A stretch of DNA of 6,075 nt, taken from positions 1-6,075 of the forward strand of contig WOYJ01000091.1 in assembly GCA_011620845.1 (NCBI GenBank). Direction: 5' to 3'. This document shows, in pieces, positions 1 to 4,548 of this stretch. The first letter of the stretch is position 1. Each line of letters starts with the position of its first letter. The notes beneath the pieces were generated by a model. The model saw only the letters and a list, made by a program, of their open reading frames with translations, ran no database searches and was not told the DNA's origin. The DNA comes from Methanobacteriaceae archaeon. Its GTDB lineage: Archaea > Methanobacteriota > Methanobacteria > Methanobacteriales > Methanobacteriaceae. A program made the position numbers and the translations under genes.

Positions 1-203
1 AGTGTGATGCTTTATAGCTGTCGGTCATCAGTAGCAAATTTTGATTCATAGTACGCCCACGCTATATTTAAAATACATGTTGTCATTAATAATATATGAA
101 TGTATACGTTTTTTATTGACTAATGAGTGAAATTTATATATAAATAACGATTACTATTTAACAATAGCCAGAGTAATATAAGTAATATTGATTTATTATG
201 GAC
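1..203. other. AT-rich gene-free stretch, possibly a CRISPR leader
   Basis: There is no open frame of useful length on either strand and no tRNA-like or rRNA-like fold that I could recognise. The composition is strongly AT, with runs such as those around 79-150. Because the CRISPR-like repeats that follow have their crRNA handle (ATTGAAAT) pointing rightward, the leader of that array would lie here; AT-rich leaders are usual in this group. That role is inferred from position only. A weak partial match to the repeat (ATCAG, then GATTCAT) at 27-49 was not accepted as a repeat. Confidence 0.35.
133..144 (+). promoter_or_regulatory. palindromic TATA-like element before the CRISPR relic
   Basis: TTTATATATAAA is a perfect 12-base palindrome containing the archaeal TATA consensus, preceded by the purine-rich GTGAAA that could serve as a BRE. 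A start site about 25 bases downstream would fall near 163, some 40 bases before the first CRISPR-like repeat at 204, which suits a pre-crRNA promoter. In DNA this AT-rich such a match can arise by chance, and being palindromic it gives no direction by itself. Confidence 0.35.
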
Positions 204-299
204 ATCACCATCAGACTATCTTAGGATTGAAATAAAACAATCAGACAGTTACTTCTATAGTTTTTACTAGCTGAAATCAGACTATTTTAAAATTAAAAT
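204..299 (+). CRISPR. degenerate CRISPR relic: two 30-base repeats and one 36-base spacer
   Basis: Two 30-base blocks, 204-233 and 270-299, align without gaps and agree at about 20 of 30 positions, sharing ATCAGACTAT, then TTA, then ATT and AAAT. They are separated by exactly 36 bases (234-269), a normal spacer length. Both resemble the 30-base Methanothermobacter repeat as I remember it (begins GTTAAAATCAGAC, ends GGGATTGAAAT): about 21 and 20 matches. The first copy keeps the 3' handle GGATTGAAAT but has lost its 5' end. The second keeps the 5' half and has a decayed 3' half, as terminal repeats often do. The spacer itself contains another ATCAGAC (240-246), which may be part of a third, more decayed repeat and complicates the reading. 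No cas gene lies in the window. The relic is too degraded to be assumed active. Confidence 0.55.
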
Positions 300-489
300 C
301 AAGTATATAGACCCGTTTCCAAATATTTCCATTGAGAATATTATTTCAATGAAATTATTTGAATTCAAAACATTATCAAGTCTTTTCATATCATATCCAT
401 ATAATAGTATTACTACTCAAATGCTCTTTACCCCAAACCCTAAGTATTAATTTTTACCATTAATTATTATATTTGTTATTAACAAGTGA
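300..489. other. AT-rich gap between the CRISPR relic and the first gene
   Basis: No gene is seen. A small palindrome, ATTTCA-A-TGAAAT, lies at 343-355. Its left half also resembles the repeat end read on the other strand, but the match stops there. No further repeat is found one unit (66 bases) downstream of the second CRISPR-like block. Just before the next gene an inverted repeat, TTGTTA-T-TAACAA (473-485), follows a TATA-like ATTATATT (467-474); these may form that gene's promoter. Confidence 0.4.
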
Positions 490-891
490 ATGATCATGGT
501 GAAAATGAAAGAAAAAACTGTGGACATAACAGACTGGGAATATCTCAAGGAAAGGGATGAATACATCATAACGTTTAGAATAAGCGATTTAAAACCTGAA
601 AAAAGAAGAGTAATACTTGAAAGGCATAAATCTGGTTTTTTAAAATCCCAAGGAGCAGAGATTGAGGAAATAATAGAAATAGGGGAAGATTTATACGTTA
701 AAGAGTATTATGATATGGAATATTTTGAAAATTATAAATCTATAATCCCCTTAGCGCAGAAAAGAGTAGTTCCTGAAAGATTGGATCCAGATAAATTGGA
801 AATTGAGGTGGAGATGTGTATGATAGAACAGGAGATGAAATACAGAATAGATCATGCTGCTGAATGGTTTGATGAACTAAAAAATCTATAG
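490..891 (+). CDS. hypothetical protein, 133 residues, unrecognised
   Basis: I do not recognise this protein. It is soluble-looking, without signal peptide or membrane segment, highly charged (many Glu, Lys, Arg, Asp), with helical stretches near residues 34-60 and 104-130. It has a single cysteine, so no metal-binding cluster. The start is uncertain: ATG codons lie at 490, 496 and 505. The TATA-like sequence near 467-474 would suit a transcript starting almost at the first ATG (leaderless). A GGTGA at 499-503 sits only just before ATG 505 and is too close to be a comfortable ribosome site. It is noticeably richer in AT than the genes from 1226 onward and stands alone between a CRISPR relic and a pseudogene, which suggests a lineage-specific or acquired gene. 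Coding status rests on length, a continuous frame and normal amino-acid make-up. Confidence 0.6.
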   Translation: MIMVKMKEKTVDITDWEYLKERDEYIITFRISDLKPEKRRVILERHKSGFLKSQGAEIEEIIEIGEDLYVKEYYDMEYFENYKSIIPLAQKRVVPERLDPDKLEIEVEMCMIEQEMKYRIDHAAEWFDELKNL

Positions 892-935
892 ATGATGAAA
901 TCCCCTAATAAAAATTCTCATCATTGCCCCCCTTC

Positions 936-1148
936 TCATATTTTGGGATACCATCCCTTTTTAACCTTTTCTTCCTGTTTAAAAAGTTCATGTATACTCC
1001 AAACAGTGAAAAACCCAAAACACCAATTAACGCTGCAATTATTACACTTTCTATGAATAAAGACAGCACTATGAAAAATCCTCCAATAAGGAATACATGC
1101 CAGATTCTCTTTCCAATATAATATTCGGCTTTTAGTTAAAAAGGTTAC
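936..1148 (-). pseudogene. frameshifted, N-terminally truncated DUF4491 membrane protein
   Basis: Read leftward, two frames together give a DUF4491-like protein. One frame (about 1129 down to 1014) encodes AEYYIGKRIWHVFLIGG, then a hydrophobic span ending ALIGVLGF. The neighbouring frame (about 1008 down to 936) encodes VWSIHELFKQEEKVKKGW, then YPKI and a stop. DUF4491 proteins, as I know the family, run KAEYY-GKR-W, two helices, LGVFGFS-WSI-ELFEQEERVKKGWFPKNPKR, so both pieces fit in order. The joins lie at homopolymers: one extra base in AAAA (1130-1133 on the plus strand as TTTT) and one missing base in the T run at 1009-1013. The usual first 25 or so residues, including the first helix and HPIVIK, are not found, and no ATG, GTG or TTG opens the middle frame before its GTG at 1069. 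That GTG could express a 54-residue product ending at 905, with GGAGG at 1080-1084. Sequencing error at homopolymers is the main alternative for the shifts. Confidence 0.72.
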
Positions 1149-1159
1149 GTATTCAACTA

Positions 1160-1167
1160 TATATAAA
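1160..1167 (-). promoter_or_regulatory. TATA box in front of the DUF4491 pseudogene
   Basis: On the minus strand this reads TTTATATA, the consensus archaeal box, preceded by GAATTT. Transcription would begin near 1135-1140, almost exactly where the recognisable DUF4491 sequence begins. If it is the original promoter, the missing N-terminus has been deleted between it and the surviving coding part. Alternatively it is a chance match in AT-rich DNA. Confidence 0.45.
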
Positions 1168-1214
1168 AATTCAAAAAAAAGCAAACTAACGTAACAGATC
1201 CCAAATCCAAAGTC

Positions 1215-1220
1215 AAAAAA
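1215..1220 (-). terminator. oligo-T terminator of the ATP-cone gene
   Basis: On the minus strand a TTTTTT run starts five bases after the TAA of the ATP-cone gene, and a longer T8 run follows at 1173-1180. Oligo-T stretches without a hairpin are the usual archaeal terminator. The T8 run could act as a second, backup site. Confidence 0.5.
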
Positions 1221-1225
1221 CTATC

Positions 1226-1513
1226 TTACAGATATCCAGATCCTTTATACTTCTCATCAAACCTTCTCCATGCTTCAGCTACGGAAGGTTTGGTTTTATC
1301 CAGTTCCACTAGGATATGGTCCCGTATGGCATCCGAGTTTATCTCAATTTTCTGGTTGGCCATCTCCAGTATCTTACCTGTTATCTCATCTACTTCATCT
1401 GAGATATCATCTAAGGTGTAACCGGCATCTATACCTGCTTTCTGGATGGATCTTTTAAGTTTTACTTCATCGAATGTTTCCTTATCACCACTTCTTTTCC
1501 TGACAACTGTCAT
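1226..1513 (-). CDS. stand-alone ATP-cone domain protein
   Basis: The 95 residues are almost wholly one ATP-cone, the nucleotide-binding regulatory domain found at the N-terminus of ribonucleotide reductases and in the repressor NrdR. Visible marks are the opening VVRKRSGDKETFD (residues 3-15, the family's V-KR-G---FD pattern), KLKRSIQKAG (18-27), a long helix at 36-55, and the closing AEAWRRFDEKYK (79-90). No reductase, zinc ribbon or other catalytic domain is attached, and the frame has a clean start and stop, so it is not an obvious fragment. ATG 1513 is preceded by GAAGGGG (1521-1527) at seven bases. It lies 99 bases downstream of the transporter gene on the same strand, with its own TATA candidate. 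By family it should sense ATP/dATP; whether it acts in trans on a reductase or on transcription is not known from this context. Domain call firm, function open. Confidence 0.85.
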   Translation of the reverse strand: MTVVRKRSGDKETFDEVKLKRSIQKAGIDAGYTLDDISDEVDEITGKILEMANQKIEINSDAIRDHILVELDKTKPSVAEAWRRFDEKYKGSGYL

Positions 1514-1569
1514 GGTTAATCCCCTTCATCGTCTTATATAATTATATGTTACATGAGTAATCAATCTTA

Positions 1570-1577
1570 TTATATAA
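1570..1577 (-). promoter_or_regulatory. TATA box of the ATP-cone gene
   Basis: TTATATAA, preceded on the minus strand by the purine-rich GAAAG, lies 57 bases upstream of ATG 1513. It would give a start near 1548 and a leader of about 35 bases carrying the GAAGGGG ribosome site. A second AT-rich box at 1534-1543 is too close to the ATG to allow that leader, so this one is preferred. Confidence 0.45.
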
Positions 1578-1612
1578 GAACTTTCAAAGGATATGCTTGG
1601 TCGGTTTACCAA

Positions 1613-2989
1613 TTAATCCGGTTTTTTGCTCATGAATAAACTGATAACCACTCCCACTCCACTGAAAGATGCGAAGATCAAGAAAGCAACGTTTAAACTG
1701 GAAAGGAATAAATGGTAGTTTGCAGGTGTTACCTGAACGTTACCCATGAACCCGGAGATTATGAAGAGAAGTATCCCCAGGGAGAGTGTCTGGCCGGCGT
1801 AGATCATGGTGGAAAGTGTGGCGGAGGCCATTCCATAGTTGGCCTGTTTCATGCTGCCCATAAAAGTATTAGTAGTAGGAGGTGAGAAGAGGGCTATACC
1901 CACACCCACCAGAACCAGTCCCAGAATTGTAATCTGCAGGGGTGTGGTCAGGTTGAGAGTGGATAGGATAAGTAATCCTGTGGTGGTAACGAACATGCCT
2001 GAAACTGTGAATATCCTGTTCTCCCTTTGATCAGAGAGCCGTCCCACAGCCAGTGAAAGAAGCGCCACCATCAATGGCTCAACTGATACTATCAAAGCAG
2101 TTATCTGGGGCTCTAAACCCAGTAGATCCTGGAAGTATAAACTTAAAAGGATCCACATGGCCGTGGTGGATATGTTAATAAAAAGCAGTGCTAGTGCAGA
2201 GGAAGCTGAAACTCTCTTCAGCAAATCCTCCAGTCTTAAGATGGGATCTGGAAATACACGCTCCCTCCAGAGGAATATGATAAATCCCACCACACCAGCT
2301 ATAAATATCATCTGCCCTATGCTGTTTCCCAGGTCGGTGAACCCGTACAGCAGGGCAGTCAGGGATGGTATGTAAATGGCAGAGCCAAGTAAGTCGAACT
2401 CCACACCTGGGGCCCCGGTCCATTCCCCTTTAAGTCGCCAGAATATGAGGGTTAAAAGTATTAATCCCAGCGGGACGTTGAAGAAGAATATACTCCTCCA
2501 TCCCAGGTTTTGAACCAGGAAACCACCCAGAAGTGGACCTAAAAAAAGTCCTACATATACGGCGGTGATGAAAAATCCGAAGGCAGCGCCTCTATGGTCG
2601 GCCGGGTAAACCGAACTCAATAGAGCGGTCCCTGTGGCGAAGATCAGTGCACATCCCAGTCCCTGGAGGAAGCTTCCTAAAATTAAAAATTGAATCGTAG
2701 GCGAAAGAGCCGCTAATAGAGAGGCTGTAGTATATATCACCACCCCATAGGTGAAGATTCTTTTCCGGCCGTGGATATCAGCTAACTTACCAAATGGTAG
2801 CAGGAATGCCGCATTGGCCAGTACGAATACCGTGGGGAGCCAGCCTAAGAGGATCAGGCTGCCGGTTAGTTCATCCCCTATACTGGGAAGTGCGATGTTC
2901 AGGGATGATCCCATAAAAGGTATCAGGAAGGCTCCCAGGGCCACCAGTATCAGGGCGGTTTTTTCCTGGTTTATACCCGTATTTATCAT
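1613..2989 (-). CDS. major facilitator transporter, 14-helix drug:H+ antiporter type (DHA2-like)
   Basis: An inner-membrane exporter of the major facilitator superfamily, 458 residues from ATG 2989; the frame is open three bases further to a TTG, but ATG is the natural start. Hydrophobic spans number about 14, as in the DHA2 (QacA/EmrB-like) group. Motif A is clear in the loop after helix 2: GKLADIHGRKR (about residues 67-77). Motif C follows in helix 5: GLFLGPLLGG (about 147-156), then WRSIFFFNVPLG (164-175). The helix 1 motif, LD-T--NVALP in QacA-like pumps, here reads FMGSSLNIALP, so the conserved acidic residue is absent. That makes drug export by the classic proton-coupled route less certain. 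Substrate is unknown; multidrug efflux is the usual annotation. No Shine-Dalgarno precedes the ATG, and a TATA-like TTTGTATAA lies 19-27 bases upstream, pointing to a leaderless mRNA. It is divergent from the ferredoxin gene. Confidence 0.88.
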   Translation of the reverse strand: MINTGINQEKTALILVALGAFLIPFMGSSLNIALPSIGDELTGSLILLGWLPTVFVLANAAFLLPFGKLADIHGRKRIFTYGVVIYTTASLLAALSPTIQFLILGSFLQGLGCALIFATGTALLSSVYPADHRGAAFGFFITAVYVGLFLGPLLGGFLVQNLGWRSIFFFNVPLGLILLTLIFWRLKGEWTGAPGVEFDLLGSAIYIPSLTALLYGFTDLGNSIGQMIFIAGVVGFIIFLWRERVFPDPILRLEDLLKRVSASSALALLFINISTTAMWILLSLYFQDLLGLEPQITALIVSVEPLMVALLSLAVGRLSDQRENRIFTVSGMFVTTTGLLILSTLNLTTPLQITILGLVLVGVGIALFSPPTTNTFMGSMKQANYGMASATLSTMIYAGQTLSLGILLFIISGFMGNVQVTPANYHLFLSSLNVAFLIFASFSGVGVVISLFMSKKPD

Positions 2990-3002
2990 CAAAAATTAAT
3001 AT

Positions 3003-3016
3003 GGTGTTTATACAAA
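3003..3016 (-). promoter_or_regulatory. TATA region of the transporter gene, containing a shared 14-base string
   Basis: On the minus strand this reads TTTGTATAAACACC. The TATA-like TTTGTATAA sits 19-27 bases before ATG 2989, the spacing expected for a leaderless transcript, and no ribosome site is visible. The same 14 bases occur in opposite orientation relative to the gene at 5493-5506. Confidence 0.45.
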
Positions 3017-3038
3017 TTAAATGATAGACAATTACTGG

Positions 3039-3091
3039 ATGAAAATAGAATTTAGATGGAATATATTTGGTATGAAAAGTAGAATTTAGAT
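3039..3091 (+). repeat. imperfect direct repeat spanning the ferredoxin promoter
   Basis: ATGAAAATAGAATTTAGAT (3039-3057) recurs as ATGAAAAGTAGAATTTAGAT (3072-3091), differing by one inserted base, with starts 33 bases apart. A weaker third version, GAAAGAATAGGAATTGGAT, is at 3102-3120. The two good copies lie on either side of a TATA-like ATATATTT (3061-3068), and the second covers the expected transcription start. That arrangement would suit operator sites, but a simple local duplication is equally possible. Confidence 0.6.
3061..3068 (+). promoter_or_regulatory. TATA box candidate for the ferredoxin gene
   Basis: ATATATTT lies about 75 bases before ATG 3142 and would place the start near 3090, giving a leader of roughly 50 bases that ends with AGGTGA. 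It is flanked by the two copies of the ATGAAAA-TAGAATTTAGAT repeat. Confidence 0.4.
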
Positions 3092-3130
3092 AATGTGTTG
3101 GGAAAGAATAGGAATTGGATTAAACAAACT

Positions 3131-3136
3131 AGGTGA
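3131..3136 (+). promoter_or_regulatory. ribosome binding site fixing the ferredoxin start
   Basis: AGGTGA matches the archaeal 16S anti-Shine-Dalgarno and stands five bases before ATG 3142. The GTG at 3133, which would give a longer frame, lies inside this site and so cannot be the real start. Confidence 0.8.
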
Positions 3137-3141
3137 AAAAT

Positions 3142-3381
3142 ATGGCCCCCTATAAAGTGGTTATTGAGAGAGATAAATGCACTTCCTGCGAGAACTGTGT
3201 AGAAGAATGCCCAGAATATTTCGAACTCGACGACGAAGGATTATCCCACCTGATAGGATCTAAAAGAGTTGATGATAACGATGAATTAGAGTTAGATGAG
3301 GCTGACTGCTGTTTAGATGCCGCACTTACCTGTCCAGTGGTCTGTATCCATGTCTACGAGGATGGGGAAGAGATAAGTTAA
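3142..3381 (+). CDS. single-cluster [4Fe-4S] ferredoxin
   Basis: A 79-residue soluble electron carrier. The first half carries CTSCENCVEECP (Cys 13, 16, 19, 23) and the second half Cys 56 and Cys 64-Pro. This is the pattern of the Pyrococcus/Thermotoga type of monocluster ferredoxin, in which the first three cysteines and the last Cys-Pro hold the cluster and the remaining two (here 23 and 56, eight residues before Cys 64, as in Pyrococcus) can form a disulfide. The Pyrococcus protein has Asp at the second ligand position; here it is Cys, so a full four-cysteine cluster is expected. Cys 57 and Cys 68 are extra. The protein is very acidic, as ferredoxins are, and the CxxC motif of a second cluster is absent. 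It stands 103 bases before the hydrolase gene on the same strand; its redox partner cannot be told from the context. Confidence 0.9.
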   Translation: MAPYKVVIERDKCTSCENCVEECPEYFELDDEGLSHLIGSKRVDDNDELELDEADCCLDAALTCPVVCIHVYEDGEEIS

Positions 3382-3468
3382 GAGGAATAGGGGTTATAAT
3401 TTAAGGAAATAAGGATTATTAATTAGAAAATAAGCTTTACTAAGTTAAGGAATAACAGTTATTAAATT
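3381..3468 (+). repeat. three degenerate copies of a 22-base AT-rich repeat
   Basis: Copies of roughly AAGGAATAAGGGTTATTAATT lie at 3381-3401, 3403-3424 and 3447-3468, between the ferredoxin stop and the hydrolase start. The last contains the palindrome AATAAC-A-GTTATT (3451-3463), ending 21 bases before the hydrolase ATG. No clear TATA box or T-run terminator is seen in this gap, so the two genes may be cotranscribed and the palindrome may lie in the intergenic RNA. Confidence 0.5.
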
Positions 3469-3484
3469 TAGGGAGATACCTGTA

Positions 3485-4468
3485 ATGGATTTAGATATAA
3501 CTGATTTAAAACCTTCCTATTGTACCGTAAAAGATTTCAAATTCCAGTCGGGTGAGAAACTGGATGAACTCACCATGGAATACTTCACCACGGGCCAGGC
3601 CAGAAGGGATGCAGACGGAAAAATAGTAAATGGCCTGCTCTTTATACACGGCTGGTCCGGTGATTACTCCTCTTTTAAGCGTTTCCTGGATTTCACCAGG
3701 TCCGGTGAACCCTTCGATAAAGATAAATATTTCATAATATCCCCCACCAGCCTCGGTTCATCAGGATCATCTGCCCCCTCCACCTCAGGGTTGGGTGTGG
3801 ATTTCCCCCAGTACAGGGTGGGTGATATGGTCAACGCCCAGTACCGCCTCCTAGAGGAATTGAAAATCAACCATCTGAAGGGTGTCATCGGCACTTCCAT
3901 GGGAGGATTCCAGAGCCTGAAGTGGGGTGTGAGTTACCCGGATTATATGGATTTCCTGGTTCACATCGTAACTGGCCCGGCTGTTTTAGGCAGGAACCAG
4001 GCCATATTCCAGTTTCAAAACAGCATCGTAGAGGACCATCCTGGTTACATGGATGGTAACTACCAGGAAAATCCTCATGATGCAGTTAAAAGTGTCAGTA
4101 AATTCATGTTCCTCTTCGCATTCACCATACCCTATTATCATAAGGCATTTGGTGATAAGAATATATTAAATCAAGCCTTCAGTGGGGATGGTGCAGGAGG
4201 GGTGGAAATAGACGCCAGAGATATTGTGTGGAGGAACAATGCAGCTTTATCCTTCGATGTAAGGGATGATTTAAATAAAATCAAGGCTAAGTCACTGGTG
4301 ATTGGGATTGAAGGTGACCAGTATTTCCCACCGGAGATAGAAGCCATCCCCCTTTCAAAATCCATAAAAAACTCGAAATTGCTGGTTTATAAATCTGAAC
4401 TGGGCCATCTGGGTGTAAATGAGATAGAGAAAATGAGGGATTCACTGCTTGATTTAACGGATGAGTGA
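3485..4468 (+). CDS. alpha/beta hydrolase related to homoserine O-acetyltransferase (MetX-like)
   Basis: A 327-residue cytoplasmic alpha/beta-hydrolase. An oxyanion-region HG lies at 55-56 (LLFIHGWSGD). The nucleophile elbow GTSMGG has Ser 138, Asp 278 sits in GIEGDQYFPPE, and His 308 in ELGHLGVNE, giving a full Ser-Asp-His triad. The stretch DFPQYRVGDMVNAQYRLLEE (106-125), followed by VIGTSMGGFQSLKW and YPD, is close to the MetX pattern DFP----DMV-AQ-LL---VIGGSMGG-QALEW, so the family is clear. Two features differ from true MetX. The glycine/serine loop before it (SLGSSGSSAPSTSG) lacks the GGC-GSTGPSS signature, and the residues after the catalytic His are not the usual GHDAFL. It is also shorter than the roughly 370 residues of MetX. 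Acyl transfer or hydrolysis of an unknown substrate is therefore a safer call than methionine synthesis. The start ATG 3485 follows GGGAG (3471-3475) at nine bases. Confidence 0.83.
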   Translation: MDLDITDLKPSYCTVKDFKFQSGEKLDELTMEYFTTGQARRDADGKIVNGLLFIHGWSGDYSSFKRFLDFTRSGEPFDKDKYFIISPTSLGSSGSSAPSTSGLGVDFPQYRVGDMVNAQYRLLEELKINHLKGVIGTSMGGFQSLKWGVSYPDYMDFLVHIVTGPAVLGRNQAIFQFQNSIVEDHPGYMDGNYQENPHDAVKSVSKFMFLFAFTIPYYHKAFGDKNILNQAFSGDGAGGVEIDARDIVWRNNAALSFDVRDDLNKIKAKSLVIGIEGDQYFPPEIEAIPLSKSIKNSKLLVYKSELGHLGVNEIEKMRDSLLDLTDE

Positions 4469-4479
4469 ACTGTTGTAAT

Positions 4480-4517
4480 TTAATAGTTGGTGTATTCAAT
4501 TAATAGCCGGTGCATTC
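4480..4517 (+). repeat. 20-base tandem duplication after the hydrolase gene
   Basis: TTAATAGTTGGTGTATTC (4480-4497) is followed directly by TTAATAGCCGGTGCATTC (4500-4517), with a period of 20 and three differences, all T/C changes. It lies between two convergent genes, so a promoter role is unlikely. Confidence 0.7.
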
Positions 4518-4529
4518 CACAAATAAATA

Positions 4530-4548
4530 TTTTTTATTCCCTTTTTTT
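4530..4548 (+). terminator. double oligo-T terminator of the hydrolase gene
   Basis: T-runs at 4530-4535 and 4542-4548 (TTTTTT, ATTCCC, TTTTTTT) follow the hydrolase stop by about 60 bases. They overlap the 3' end of the convergent HEAT gene, whose last codons (AAA AAA AGG GAA) supply the runs on this strand. Confidence 0.5.

Noticed and set aside
27..49. Another CRISPR-like repeat (ATCAG, then GATTCAT)
   Set aside because: Only the ends resemble the repeat, an inserted base is needed, and its distance to the next repeat does not fit whole repeat-spacer units.
343..372. A reverse-oriented CRISPR repeat starting ATTTCAAT
   Set aside because: The first eight bases match but overall only about 13 of 30 agree, close to chance in AT-rich DNA; the site is better described as a small palindrome.
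1..489. tRNA or other structured RNA gene in the AT-rich left end
   Set aside because: I looked for cloverleaf arms and the T-loop GTTCRA and a CCA-like end and found no consistent set.
924..1121. Plus-strand 65-residue open frame
   Set aside because: It is antisense to the DUF4491 relic, has no ribosome site and an unlikely composition; the minus strand explains the sequence.
1270..1458. Plus-strand open frame opposite the ATP-cone gene
   Set aside because: The minus-strand frame encodes a recognisable domain with start and ribosome site; the opposite frame does not.
2175..2423. Minus-strand open frame inside the transporter, in another frame
   Set aside because: The transporter frame is continuous and shows family motifs; the inner frame has no family resemblance.
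2990..2992. TTG start for the transporter
   Set aside because: An ATG follows immediately, and the TATA spacing fits the ATG as a leaderless start.
3133..3135. GTG start for the ferredoxin
   Set aside because: It lies within the AGGTGA ribosome site of ATG 3142.
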